Origin: DATASD01 sp035276765
GTDB lineage: Bacteria; Patescibacteriota; Saccharimonadia; Saccharimonadales; UBA4665
DNA length: 64,000 bases
Assembly: GCA_035276765.1 (NCBI GenBank)
Contig: DATELH010000002.1
Location: 558,001-622,000 of the forward strand
Reading direction: 5' to 3'
The translations under genes were made by a program, and so were the position numbers. The notes below the pieces were generated by a model, which worked only from the letters and a program-made list of their open reading frames with translations, was not told the origin of the DNA and did no database searches. Shown piece by piece: positions 32,550 through 41,271 of this stretch (positions are counted from its first letter, which is position 1; each line of letters opens with the position of its first letter).

Positions 32550-34136
32550 TTAGGATTTTTTGCGCGTGGATTTTGTGGGCTTTGCTGGTTCTGCAGGCTT
32601 TTTGGGAGTAGCTTTTTCGTCCTTAAAAAGCTCTGGGTAGACCGATTTGGTGGTGGCGTCAATTTCGCGGCGCAACTGCGGGAATACCACACCTTCACGC
32701 GCCGTCACGCCTTCGAGCATCCAGAACAAGCGTTCGCTATGACCATAACCACAGGCGGGCGGCATGCCGTACTCAAGCATCTCTACAAAATCAATGTCGA
32801 GCATCATAGCTTCGTCGTCGCCAGCATCACGCATATTTTGCTGTTCCACAAAGCGGCTGAGCTGGTCAACAGGATCGTTGAGTTCGCTATACGCCTTACA
32901 AGCTTCGGTACCGCCGAGCAACAGGTTAAATTGCTGCGTTAAACGGCTGTCTTTGGGCTGTAATTTTGCAAGTGGCTGCAAAAAGGTTGGGATATCTACC
33001 AAAAAAGCTGGCCCGGCGATTTCAACGCGTATTTTCTTCCAAAGTTTATCAAGCACGCGCGAGCGGTTATCGATTTTTTCGACTTCCCCGCCGATTTTTT
33101 TAAGTTCTGCCACGGCCTCTTCCAAAGTGCAAGTAAAGACGTCGAGCCCGTACCGTTCCTTAATGACTTGCACAAAGCTGATACGCGGCCAGTCCTCGCC
33201 ATCTTCGCCAAAATCAATATGCTGGCCGTTTGCGAGCGAAAACTGTCGCGTGCCCCACGTGGCGTCCACTGTGGCGCGAACCATGTCTTGCGTAAATTGA
33301 ATGCCTTGCTCCCAGTCGGCGTAAGCCCAGTACCATTCCATTGCCACATGCTCAGGCAAGTGTTCATCGGAATAATTTTCGTTGCGAAAACGCGGGCCAA
33401 TATCAAAAACTTTTTCAAACCCGGCGCCAAGCAAACGCTTGAGCGGCAGTTCGTGGCTAATGCGCAGGTAAAAATCTTGGTCGAGCGCATCCATGTGCGT
33501 CACAAACGGGTTGGCATCGGCGCCGCCAGTGGTGTGTTCGAGCACCGGCACGTTAATCTCAATAAATCCGTTGTCGAGCAAAAATTGGCGGTTTGCCTGC
33601 CAAAATTTGCTGCGACGCACGAACCGATCGCGCACGTCTTGGTTGACGTTCATGTCTACATAACGACGACGCAGGCGCTCTTCTTTGTTTGTAAAGCCAT
33701 CGTGCGCCATTGGCATCGGCCTGAGGCTTTTGGTAAGCAGACGCAAGCGCACTACGTTCACCGAAATCTCGCCGGTCTTCGTTTTGGCGACTACGCCGTG
33801 CGCTTCAATAAAATCCCCTACGTCCAAAAGTGGCAATTGTTCGAATCCAAGTTGGCTGTCCTCGGCTTGGAGCCCGGCCATTTTATCGGCCGCCAAAAAC
33901 AGCTGAAGCATGCCCGACATATCCTTTGCGACCACAAAGGCAATCTTGCCGAACTTACGGATATTTTGGACACGGCCGACCACCGTGACCTGCCTGCCTT
34001 CGAGGGCGTCAAAACGGTCGCGAATGGCCGCCAGCGTGTGCGTGCGTTCGGCGTGGGCCGGATACGGGTTCATCCCTAACTTTTTTAAATCTTCAAGTTT
34101 GCGCAGCCGCTCGTCGCGAAGCTCTTTTATCGTGGC
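32550..34136 (-). CDS. lysS: Lysyl-tRNA synthetase, class II
   Basis: Charges tRNA-Lys. About 528 residues with the N-terminal OB anticodon-binding domain (VTVVGRVQNIRKFGKIAF), class II motif 2 (IGPRFRNENYSDEHLPEH) and motif 3 (GYGHSERLFWMLEG). The C-terminus carries an extra Lys/Pro-rich tail of about 25 residues. The ATG at 34136 has a good AAAGGAAA site; a longer frame begins 7 codons upstream without one. Between it and greA lies a 148-base gap without a gene. Confidence 0.95.
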   Translation of the reverse strand, partial: ATIKELRDERLRKLEDLKKLGMNPYPAHAERTHTLAAIRDRFDALEGRQVTVVGRVQNIRKFGKIAFVVAKDMSGMLQLFLAADKMAGLQAEDSQLGFEQLPLLDVGDFIEAHGVVAKTKTGEISVNVVRLRLLTKSLRPMPMAHDGFTNKEERLRRRYVDMNVNQDVRDRFVRRSKFWQANRQFLLDNGFIEINVPVLEHTTGGADANPFVTHMDALDQDFYLRISHELPLKRLLGAGFEKVFDIGPRFRNENYSDEHLPEHVAMEWYWAYADWEQGIQFTQDMVRATVDATWGTRQFSLANGQHIDFGEDGEDWPRISFVQVIKERYGLDVFTCTLEEAVAELKKIGGEVEKIDNRSRVLDKLWKKIRVEIAGPAFLVDIPTFLQPLAKLQPKDSRLTQQFNLLLGGTEACKAYSELNDPVDQLSRFVEQQNMRDAGDDEAMMLDIDFVEMLEYGMPPACGYGHSERLFWMLEGVTAREGVVFPQLRREIDATTKSVYPELFKDEKATPKKPAEPAKPTKSTRKKS

Positions 34137-34284
34137 CATACATTTCCTTTGTTTCACCTCATTTTAGCATGAAAACACCCTGGGTTGCTTGTTGTCGCAG
34201 CACCGGGGTGTCATGAAACGTACAGAGGTGCTACGACTGAAGCTTCCGCTTCAAGGCCCGAGACAAACAAGAGAAGGCCACGCG

Positions 34285-34746
34285 CTAACCAATCTCAACG
34301 ATTTTGTAGGTAGTGGTTTCAGCGGGCGTGTGGATTTGTACGGTGTCACCCTGTTTTTTGCCAAGCAGGGCTTGACCGATCGGCGATTCGTCGGAAATCT
34401 TGCCGTTTAGCGGGTCGGCCTCAACAGTACCAACTACCTGAAACTCTTTGGTTTTGCCGGCACCGCTTTCGAGCTTCACACTTGAACCGAGCACTACTTT
34501 GTCGTCTTTTTTGGGCGCTGTGATAACTTGCACGTTGGCCAAGATGTGTTCAATCTCGGCAATGCGTGCTTCGTTGCGCTCCTGGTCTTGGCGTGCAGCA
34601 CTGTACTCCATGTTTTCTGCGAGATCACCAAACTCGCGGGCCGTCTTAATGCGGTCAGCGATTTCTGCCCGTAATTTAGTAAGCTCGTCGAGCTCACCCC
34701 GTAATTCTTTTACACCTTCTTGTGTCAGATGAAATAACTTCTTCAT
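34285..34746 (-). CDS. greA: Transcription elongation factor GreA
   Basis: Rescues backtracked RNA polymerase by stimulating RNA cleavage. The 153-residue protein has the N-terminal antiparallel coiled coil with acidic tip (LRAEIADRIKTAREFGDLAEN) and the C-terminal FKBP-like domain (SPIGQALLGKKQGDTVQI). The ATG at 34746 is preceded by AAGGAGAC; upstream in-frame residues would lack a ribosome-binding site. It follows proS at a distance of 76 bases and is followed by lysS. Confidence 0.95.
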   Translation of the reverse strand: MKKLFHLTQEGVKELRGELDELTKLRAEIADRIKTAREFGDLAENMEYSAARQDQERNEARIAEIEHILANVQVITAPKKDDKVVLGSSVKLESGAGKTKEFQVVGTVEADPLNGKISDESPIGQALLGKKQGDTVQIHTPAETTTYKIVEIG

Positions 34747-34822
34747 TCTTTTGTCTCCTTCCTGTCTCGTAATGTACACCGGTCGCGGCTCAGCTTTTTC
34801 TGTCGCCCCTTATTATAAACAG

Positions 34823-36082
34823 TTACTTGGCAGATGCAATCGTCTTTACAATATCTTTTTGGTCAATCAGCTTTGTATCCGCTTCAGCGCGTCTTTTGAG
34901 CTCGCATTGTCCATTCGCAATGCTTTTTTCGCTTATAACGACTCTATACGGAAGCCCGATAAGGTCAGCGTCGGCAAATTTCTCACCGGCTCGTACATCT
35001 CGGTCGTCATATAGTACCGCAATGCCATTATCAGTCAAGTTTTTATACATAGTATCCGCCGCTTGCTGGACTGTTTCGCCGGTGCCGATAGTCGCGAGGT
35101 ACACCTGAAATGGCGCGATTGACGTCGGCCAAACCAACCCACGGTCGTCAGCAAAGTGCTCGGCAAGCAAGCCCACTAAACGGCTCACGCCGATGCCGTA
35201 ACAGCCCATAATGATCGAGTGCTGTTTGCCCGTTTCATCGGTGTAAAACAGCTCCAGTGCGTCTGTATATTTGCTTTCCAATGGAAAAATGTTGCCCACC
35301 TCGACACCGCGTTTCTCAACGAGCTCTTCTCTTTTTAGGCCAAGTTTAGACAGGTTTTCATCAGTCAGGATTTCTTTGTTAATGGCGATCTTTTTTTGCT
35401 CGTGCACATAAATGGTGTCTTCGCCAATCGGGCTGATGGTTTGGAATTCGTCGCTGAACCTTTGGGTAAAAATCCCGCCATCAGCGTATGTGCGATAGGT
35501 GATGTCTCCGATGCCCAGGCGCTCGTACACGCGCTTGTAAGCTTGGGCAAGGCGCTCGTACACTTCGTCGTGCTCTTGCTGTGAACGCGCAAACGAATAC
35601 ATGTCTTTCATGATGAATTCGCGCCCACGCATGAGCCCGCTCTTGGCGCGCAACTCGTTGCGGAATTTGCTTTGGATTTGGTACACCAGAAGCGGCAAAT
35701 CTTTGTACGAGCCCACAAAATCCTTGAGCACATCCACGATCGGCTCTTCGTGCGTTAAGCCCATGCCGAGCTCCGTACCGTTCGCCAGCTTAGTCTTAAA
35801 CCAGTTGTCGACTTTTGCGTCATCCCACCGGTCGGTTTTCTCGAAAAGGTCTTTGGGTTGCAAAACAGTCATTTGCACTTCTTGTCCGCCCACGGCGTTC
35901 ATTTCTTCGCGCACGATGTTGGCGATGTTGTCGAGCACGCGCTTGCCAAGTGGTAAAAAGGCGTACACGCCGGCCATCTCTTTGTGGATGTACCCTGCGC
36001 GGATTAGTAGTTGGGCGTTTTTGGAAACTTCGTCTGCGGGAGCAGTCTTGCTGGTCTTAGTGAACAGTTGTGATACTTTCAT
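34823..36082 (-). CDS. proS: Prolyl-tRNA synthetase, short form without the INS editing domain
   Basis: Charges tRNA-Pro. The 419 residues contain class II motifs 1-3 (motif 2 KFRNELRAKSGLMRGREF; motif 3 GCYGIGVSRLVGLLAEHF) and the C-terminal anticodon domain. The roughly 180-residue INS domain that edits Ala-tRNA-Pro in most bacterial ProRS is missing between motifs 2 and 3; only about 60 residues lie there. Editing would then need a separate enzyme, not seen in this window. The ATG at 36082 has an AAGGAGAAA site. A GC-rich hairpin and a TATACT box lie in the 238-base gap upstream. Confidence 0.93.
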   Translation of the reverse strand: MKVSQLFTKTSKTAPADEVSKNAQLLIRAGYIHKEMAGVYAFLPLGKRVLDNIANIVREEMNAVGGQEVQMTVLQPKDLFEKTDRWDDAKVDNWFKTKLANGTELGMGLTHEEPIVDVLKDFVGSYKDLPLLVYQIQSKFRNELRAKSGLMRGREFIMKDMYSFARSQQEHDEVYERLAQAYKRVYERLGIGDITYRTYADGGIFTQRFSDEFQTISPIGEDTIYVHEQKKIAINKEILTDENLSKLGLKREELVEKRGVEVGNIFPLESKYTDALELFYTDETGKQHSIIMGCYGIGVSRLVGLLAEHFADDRGLVWPTSIAPFQVYLATIGTGETVQQAADTMYKNLTDNGIAVLYDDRDVRAGEKFADADLIGLPYRVVISEKSIANGQCELKRRAEADTKLIDQKDIVKTIASAK

Positions 36083-36202
36083 ATTTTCTCCTTATTCAGG
36101 TAATAAAATGGTGCTTTAGGAATGACAAATAAACAGCCCGGGGGCCGGGAGCATCATCTTTGCGGAAAGCGGAGAAAATTTCATCACACGCCCAGTATAC
36201 AC

Positions 36203-36964
36203 CTATCGGCTCATAAATAATACGTAAAAAGCCAACAAGTTTTTCAAACCATGGATGGCCATGCCCGCCCAAAGGTGTCCGGTTTTTTCGCGCACATAGC
36301 ACAGCACGAGCGACAAAATAAACGTATCGATGCCCGCTGTCCACAAAAGGCCAGCACCGTTGCTTTCTAATAAGTGCGGCACTGCAAAAATTGCGCTTGT
36401 AACAACGGTGGCCGCCCAAAACGGAAAACGGCGGCGCAGCCCACTGAACAAAAAGCCGCGAAAAATAACTTCTTCGACGATGGGCGGTAGCAGCACCAGG
36501 CTCAGAAAAGTCAAAACGAGGTCGCGGTTCGAGTTCACCACTTGGAAGCCAATATCTTGCTGCTGGTTGATGTCGAGATGGGTAATGCTCACGGCCAGAT
36601 TAACCACAAAAATATACATCACAAAGTACACGGCCGCACCGGTTAGCACATAATAAAAATCCTTCGCCCGCGGGCGGATTAATCCAAGCGCTTTCCGGAC
36701 ACCCTTGTAATGCCGCCACTTTATGAAGGCCCACAAAAGCAGCAACGTAATACTTTCGTCAAGTAGCACGTACAAAAACTGCGCCATTACCGACGAGTTA
36801 AGCCACTGGTTAGTGTATGCGCTCGACCAGTGGTGCATGCTGGCATAGGCACTCAGTAGCGTGCCTCCAATGAACAACGCGATCAGATAAGTGACCGTTA
36901 CAACCAAAATTGCCGTCATTGCACTCCAAAGCGCTGGACGATGCGGAACCGCTGTTGGCTTCAT
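36203..36964 (-). CDS. CPBP family intramembrane metalloprotease
   Basis: A 253-residue protein with about seven hydrophobic segments and the CPBP/Abi motifs: EEVIFRGFLFSGLRRR (motif 1, Glu-Glu and Arg), FAVPHLL (motif 2 His) and HGLKN (motif 3 His). The family includes CAAX-prenyl proteases and bacteriocin self-immunity proteins; the substrate is unknown. The ATG at 36964 has a GAGGAAC site; a longer frame from 37012 overlaps rseP by 20 bases and lacks one. It follows a second intramembrane protease, rseP. Confidence 0.88.
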   Translation of the reverse strand: MKPTAVPHRPALWSAMTAILVVTVTYLIALFIGGTLLSAYASMHHWSSAYTNQWLNSSVMAQFLYVLLDESITLLLLWAFIKWRHYKGVRKALGLIRPRAKDFYYVLTGAAVYFVMYIFVVNLAVSITHLDINQQQDIGFQVVNSNRDLVLTFLSLVLLPPIVEEVIFRGFLFSGLRRRFPFWAATVVTSAIFAVPHLLESNGAGLLWTAGIDTFILSLVLCYVREKTGHLWAGMAIHGLKNLLAFYVLFMSR

Positions 36965-36992
36965 GTGTTCCTCGGTCGGAATATCTGGCAGT

Positions 36993-38126
36993 TTAGAAGT
37001 ATTTTTTAACATCAGAAATGGTAATTAAAACGATGAGTGCCAGCAAGAAAACGTAGCTGCCACCATAGATTGCCTCCTCAGTTTTTTGGGTGAGCGGTTT
37101 TTTTAGCAGGCGCGAAAAAAGCATCATGTACAAGCGGCCGCCATCGAGGGCCGGGATTGGCAAAACGTTCATGATAGCCAAAGTGAGCGAAATGATTGCC
37201 ACGATCAGCAGCATAAACTGGTAGCCGAGCAAGCTGCCCGCCTTGAGCACCACGAAGATGCCAACCGGTCCGGAAACTTCTTCGCTCGCCTGGCTTGGAT
37301 GGCCATGAAAAACACTGGAGAGAGCTGTGCCCAAGCCCTGGAATGTCAGCACGGTAAACTGTTTGGCCGTGCCCAGCGCCACAATGGGCGCCGACCAGGT
37401 CGCTTTGGCGAGCGCGTATTCGGAAGGTGAAATGCCTAGATAGCCTTTGGGTTGGCCAGATTTTTGGCCGGCTTGCACTTCAGCAGTAGTCCGAAAAGTT
37501 ACTGTGGTAGTTCTTTGCGCTTTGCCCCGCAAATATTGCACCTCAACGGTTTTACCGGCAAATTGTTTGGTGATGTCTGGCAACTGCTCGGCGGTAGTGA
37601 TCTGTTGCAACTTGCCAGCAGGCCCAATTGCTTGCAGTTGGTCGCGCACTTGCAAACCGGCTTTGCTGGCCGGAGAGTCAGTTTCGATATAGCCCACCAA
37701 CACTTTGCTTGCGGTAACTTTAGAATCGCCCGCTACCTTGAACTGGTTTGCAACCAGCTGCGGCATGCCAACCCAAGCCAGTATCATGAGCATTACCAGC
37801 GCCACCAACAAATTCACCCACACACCGGCCAGCATAATTTTGGTTTTTGCCCACAGACTGGCAGCACCAAAACTGCCCGGCTCGGTGTCGGAATCGTGCT
37901 CGCCTTTGAGCTTTACAAAACCTCCGATCGGCAACCAGTTTACGCTGAACACAAACGTCTTTTTGCCCTTGCCTACCTTGCGCGACCACGCCTTTGGCGG
38001 AAAGCCAATACCGAACTCTTCGGCCACGACGCCATTCCGGCGCGCCACCCAAAAGTGGCCGAGCTCGTGCACTATCACCAGGCCAACAAACAGAACAATA
38101 CCGATAACAAGTAGTAAAACAGTCAT
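36993..38126 (-). CDS. rseP: Site-2 intramembrane metalloprotease, RseP/RasP-like
   Basis: A 377-residue M50 protease with the zinc motif HELGH in the first membrane helix, one PDZ domain in the middle (about residues 145-215; IETDSPASKAGLQVRDQL) and the second metal site NVLPIPALDGGRL. E. coli RseP has two PDZ domains; one is typical of Gram-positive RasP. It cleaves membrane anti-sigma factors or signal peptide remnants. The start overlaps the uppS stop by one base, the same uppS-rseP-proS order seen in many bacteria. Confidence 0.93.
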   Translation of the reverse strand: MTVLLLVIGIVLFVGLVIVHELGHFWVARRNGVVAEEFGIGFPPKAWSRKVGKGKKTFVFSVNWLPIGGFVKLKGEHDSDTEPGSFGAASLWAKTKIMLAGVWVNLLVALVMLMILAWVGMPQLVANQFKVAGDSKVTASKVLVGYIETDSPASKAGLQVRDQLQAIGPAGKLQQITTAEQLPDITKQFAGKTVEVQYLRGKAQRTTTVTFRTTAEVQAGQKSGQPKGYLGISPSEYALAKATWSAPIVALGTAKQFTVLTFQGLGTALSSVFHGHPSQASEEVSGPVGIFVVLKAGSLLGYQFMLLIVAIISLTLAIMNVLPIPALDGGRLYMMLFSRLLKKPLTQKTEEAIYGGSYVFLLALIVLITISDVKKYF

Positions 38127-38824
38127 TATTTGCCGAACCTTCGCTGACGATTTGCATATTCATCAAGGGCCGCACGCAGGTCAGCCGGACTAAATGCCGG
38201 CCAGTTCAGCTTGGTAAACAATAGCTCGCTATAGGCCGATTCCCACAGCATAAAGTTACTGAGCCGCTGCTCGCCCGACGTTCGAATTAACAGGTCGACA
38301 GGAGGCACATCCGGCGCATATAAAAATTGATTGAGCAAGTCCGGCGTGATTTGCTCGGGAGTGTAGCCAGCGGCCACGACGCGCTTCGTTGCTTCGACAA
38401 TTTCCTGTTGGCCACCGTAGTTCAGACATAAAAGCAGCGTGCCATGCTGATTGTGCTCGGTTTTCTTTTCGGCCTCGTGAATAGCTTTCACCATGGCCGC
38501 CCCTAATCGCAACTTGGAGCCGATCACCCGCAAGCGGATGCCATCGCGGTGCATGACCTCCACTTCGTGCTTGAGCACCCACATGAGTAATCTCATGAGG
38601 TACGACACTTCGGCTTTGCTGCGATTCCAGTTTTCGGTAGAAAATACATAGGCCGAAACATAGGAAACACCTTGGTCAAACGCCGCCCGCGCGATTGTTT
38701 TGAGGTTTTCGTAGCCCACCTTGTGACCTTCCATAAGTGCAAGCCCACGCTCGCGCGCCCAGCGGCGATTGCCGTCTAGTATAAGACCGAGGTGCTGCGG
38801 CACCAGTGAAGAGCTGTCAGACAT
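38126..38824 (-). CDS. uppS: Isoprenyl transferase (undecaprenyl diphosphate synthase)
   Basis: Makes the long cis-prenyl diphosphate carrier for wall synthesis. The 232-residue enzyme has the substrate-binding LILDGNRRWAR at the N-terminus, FSTENWNR in the middle and the C-terminal RTSGEQRLSNFMLW, all intact. The start ATG at 38824 lies nine bases after a TACAAT box. It starts the uppS-rseP-CPBP chain, in which genes overlap or nearly overlap. A phosphatidate cytidylyltransferase gene often found between uppS and rseP is absent. Confidence 0.95.
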   Translation of the reverse strand: MSDSSSLVPQHLGLILDGNRRWARERGLALMEGHKVGYENLKTIARAAFDQGVSYVSAYVFSTENWNRSKAEVSYLMRLLMWVLKHEVEVMHRDGIRLRVIGSKLRLGAAMVKAIHEAEKKTEHNQHGTLLLCLNYGGQQEIVEATKRVVAAGYTPEQITPDLLNQFLYAPDVPPVDLLIRTSGEQRLSNFMLWESAYSELLFTKLNWPAFSPADLRAALDEYANRQRRFGK

Positions 38825-38833
38825 GATAGTTTT

Positions 38834-38839
38834 ATTGTA
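38834..38839 (-). promoter_or_regulatory. -10 box (TACAAT) of uppS
   Basis: TACAAT with nine bases to the uppS ATG and no Shine-Dalgarno sequence between. Confidence 0.4.
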
Positions 38840-38878
38840 CCAGGGTTACAGTGATTTCGAACGCGTAATTTGCTACGA

Positions 38879-39442
38879 TTATACCGTCATAATTTCGGTT
38901 TCTTTGGTCTTGGCTGCAGCTTCAGCGCTTACACGCGCTTTGTTCAGTGCTTCGTCGATCTGTTTTTCGAGTCGCTTGGCGTCGTCTTCACCGATCTGTT
39001 TGTCTTTTTTGGCGCCCTGCACCGCATCGAGCGCGTCGCGGCGGACGTTGCGCAGCACTACCATGGCATCCTCTTGTTTTTGACCGAGTTGTTTGACAAT
39101 CTCGCGGCGGCGCTCCTCGTTGAGTGCAGGAATTGGGACGCGCACCACGCGGCCGTCATCGCTCGGGTTAAGGCCCAGGCTCGGGTTGTCACGGATGGCC
39201 GAGGCAATCGCCTGCAGGTTGTTTGGGTCGAACGGTGTAATCTGCAGTAGTTGCGCTTCCGGCGCAGTAACGTTCGCCACTTGGTTGAGAGGCATTTGCG
39301 ACCCATACGCCATTACCGTCACGCCATCCAGCATGCTCGCGTGGGCGCGGCCTGTTCGCAGCTTGCGCAACTCCTCCTGGAAATGCTCCACGGCAGCCTG
39401 CAATTTTTTATTTGCGTCATCAACAACCTGATTTGGATTCAT
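38879..39442 (-). CDS. frr: Ribosome recycling factor
   Basis: Splits post-termination ribosomes together with EF-G. The 187-residue protein has the two-domain RRF pattern: the helical bundle start (ANKKLQAAVEHFQEELRKLRTGRAHASML) and the ITPFDPNNLQAIASAIRDNPSLGLNPSDDGRVVRV middle block. The start has an AGGAAAAT site. In many genomes frr follows rpsB-tsf-pyrH; here an unknown 84-residue gene lies between it and tsf, and no pyrH is present in this block. Confidence 0.95.
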   Translation of the reverse strand: MNPNQVVDDANKKLQAAVEHFQEELRKLRTGRAHASMLDGVTVMAYGSQMPLNQVANVTAPEAQLLQITPFDPNNLQAIASAIRDNPSLGLNPSDDGRVVRVPIPALNEERRREIVKQLGQKQEDAMVVLRNVRRDALDAVQGAKKDKQIGEDDAKRLEKQIDEALNKARVSAEAAAKTKETEIMTV

Positions 39443-39476
39443 ATATTTTCCTGCTTACGTATAGCTATAGTATAGC

Positions 39477-39731
39477 TTATTGTTGCGTGTCGGCGTCGCG
39501 GATAATATCTGTCAAATCACCGCCCGGAATAAGGTCGGTTGAACGGTACATGTCCTCACCTGACACTACAACGTGGCCACTCGTCCCTAACCTTGCAAGT
39601 TCCGCGGGGTTATGTACCCCTTGTCCTGGCCCAAAGTTGCCGTGGCCCTCCACCGGTCCGGTGACGTTTTCGGCGCCTTCTGGAGAAGGCTCCGTGCCTT
39701 GAATCCAGTGCGGATTTTTACTTGTTTCCAT
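39477..39731 (-). CDS. Small hydrophilic protein of unknown function
   Basis: An 84-residue, Gly- and acid-rich protein (GPVEGHGNFGPGQGVHNPAE) with no membrane segment or cysteines, probably disordered in its first half. The ATG at 39731 has a GAGAGGAG site. It starts just after the tsf terminator, and an A/T-rich stretch between could hold its promoter. Nothing in it was recognised. The strong ribosome-binding site and codon use make it likely to be translated. Confidence 0.6.
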   Translation of the reverse strand: METSKNPHWIQGTEPSPEGAENVTGPVEGHGNFGPGQGVHNPAELARLGTSGHVVVSGEDMYRSTDLIPGGDLTDIIRDADTQQ

Positions 39732-39760
39732 GGTTACTCCTCTCGTTTTTATAAAAAACA

Positions 39761-39784
39761 AAAAGAGGCCAGCAGACCTCTTTT
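39761..39784 (-). terminator. Rho-independent terminator of rpsB-tsf
   Basis: An 8-bp stem (AAAAGAGG / CCTCTTTT) with an 8-base loop, followed on the minus strand by TTGTTTTTTA. Confidence 0.85.
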
Positions 39785-39794
39785 GCTAGAAAAC

Positions 39795-40391
39795 TTATTT
39801 GCCTTCGCCAAGTGCCATGCGGCTAAAGCGGCGGATTACCAGGTTTTCACCCAGCTTCGCGTTGTGCTCTTTGAGGTAGTCACCGACGGTTTGGTCGGGA
39901 TTTTTAATGAAGGGTTGGTCGAGCAAACATTTTTCGGCAAAGTGTTTTTTGAGCATGCCGTCAACGATTTTTTCGATCATATTCTCGGGCTTACCTTCGT
40001 TCTTAGCCTTTTCCGAAAACTCAGCAGCCACACGTTCGCGCTCTTCGGCAGGCACGTCTTCGACACTCACGTATTGTGGGTCGGCAGCGGCGATATGCAT
40101 GGCGATGTCTTTTACGAGACTCACAAAAATTTCGTTGCGAGCCACAAAGTCGGTTTCACAGTTGACTTCTACAAGCACGCCAATGCGGTTGTCATGCAAA
40201 TAGCTGCCAATAACACCGGCGCGAGCTTCACGCTCACCGCGCTTTTCGGCTTTGGTGAGGCCTTTTTTGCGCATTTCTGCCAAGGCTTTATCAAAGTCAC
40301 CGTTCGCTTCGTCGAGCGCACGTTTGGCGTCGGTCATGCCGACACCGGTTAACTCGCGAAGCCGCTTAATTTCTGCAATATCTACAGCCAT
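39795..40391 (-). CDS. tsf: Translation elongation factor Ts
   Basis: Nucleotide exchange factor for EF-Tu. The 198-residue protein has the N-terminal UBA-like domain (LRELTGVGMTDAKRALDEANG) and the core motif CETDFVARNEIF that contacts EF-Tu. It is shorter than the E. coli protein (about 280), with a single core subdomain, as in many small-genome bacteria. It follows rpsB by 24 bases with a ribosome-binding site, the usual rpsB-tsf operon. Confidence 0.96.
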   Translation of the reverse strand: MAVDIAEIKRLRELTGVGMTDAKRALDEANGDFDKALAEMRKKGLTKAEKRGEREARAGVIGSYLHDNRIGVLVEVNCETDFVARNEIFVSLVKDIAMHIAAADPQYVSVEDVPAEERERVAAEFSEKAKNEGKPENMIEKIVDGMLKKHFAEKCLLDQPFIKNPDQTVGDYLKEHNAKLGENLVIRRFSRMALGEGK

Positions 40392-40415
40392 AATTCGTAT
40401 CCTTTCTTCTCTGTT

Positions 40416-41147
40416 TTACGCTTTAGCTTCGTCTTTGTCGGGCGTAGCTTTTTGCTTTTTGGCCTTGCCTTCTTCGACAGCGCGCTTGGCATAATCAACC
40501 ATCAGCTGGATGGTCTTGATGGCGTCGTCGTTCGACGGAATTGGATACGTCACGAGGCTCGGGTCGGCGTTGGTGTCCACCAAAGCGACAATAGGGACGC
40601 CAAGTTTGGTAGCTTCGCGGACGGCATTAGCCTCGGCAACAACATCAACTACGAAAAGCGCACCGGGCCGGCCATTCAGTTCTTTGATGCCGCCGTACAA
40701 GCGGTTCATTTCGTCGATTTCTTCTTGGAAGCGCTGGATCTCAAGCTTGTTATACTTCGCTGCCAATTGACCGCTTTCCATTTTGTCTTCGAGGTCTTTG
40801 AGGTGTTTTACACGACCGCTAATGGTTGGCCAGTTCGTCAGCATGCCGCCGAGCCAGCGCTCAGTTACATAGGGCATTTTTACTTCTTCGGCGGCCTTTT
40901 TAACAATATCTTGCGCCTGGCGCTTGGTGGCAACAAATAAAACTTGCTTGCCCTCGCCGGCAATTTGGCCCAAAAAGCCCAACGCTTGGTCGAGCGCATC
41001 AACCGTTTTGGTTAGGTCGATGATGTGGCTGCCCGCCCGCTTACTGTGAATGTACTGCGCCATTTTAGGGTGCCAACGGCTGGTCTTGTGGCCAAAGTGC
41101 GCGCCAGCTTCCAAAAGTTGTTTGATGTCTACATCAATAGTAGCCAT
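40416..41147 (-). CDS. rpsB: 30S ribosomal protein S2 (uS2)
   Basis: A 243-residue uS2 with the family starts VDIKQLLEAGAHFGH and WHPKMAQYIH, then RWLGGMLTNW and the DTNADPSLVTYPIPSNDDA block. The ATG at 41147 has an AAAGGACA site; the longer in-frame start at 41222 lacks one. The 124 bases upstream are gene-free and hold an A/T-rich promoter region with a TACAAT box and a leader of roughly 100 bases, as expected for an autoregulated ribosomal operon; I see no defined motif in it. Confidence 0.97.
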   Translation of the reverse strand: MATIDVDIKQLLEAGAHFGHKTSRWHPKMAQYIHSKRAGSHIIDLTKTVDALDQALGFLGQIAGEGKQVLFVATKRQAQDIVKKAAEEVKMPYVTERWLGGMLTNWPTISGRVKHLKDLEDKMESGQLAAKYNKLEIQRFQEEIDEMNRLYGGIKELNGRPGALFVVDVVAEANAVREATKLGVPIVALVDTNADPSLVTYPIPSNDDAIKTIQLMVDYAKRAVEEGKAKKQKATPDKDEAKA

Positions 41148-41271
41148 GTAGTTGTCCTTTCTCTTCGATTGGGTGCTTACACGCGCCTGCACGGCTGTCC
41201 GCATAAGAGGATTTGTTCCCAACCTGCTTATTATTTAACTGTTTGATTGTAACAGATACGGACAGGCTTGT

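Noticed and set aside
33168..34079. A 303-codon plus-strand frame
   Set aside because: Antisense shadow of lysS, with no recognisable protein features.
36096..36419. Possible extra minus-strand gene between the CPBP protease and proS
   Set aside because: It overlaps the conserved C-terminus of the CPBP protease in another frame and contains no family motif.
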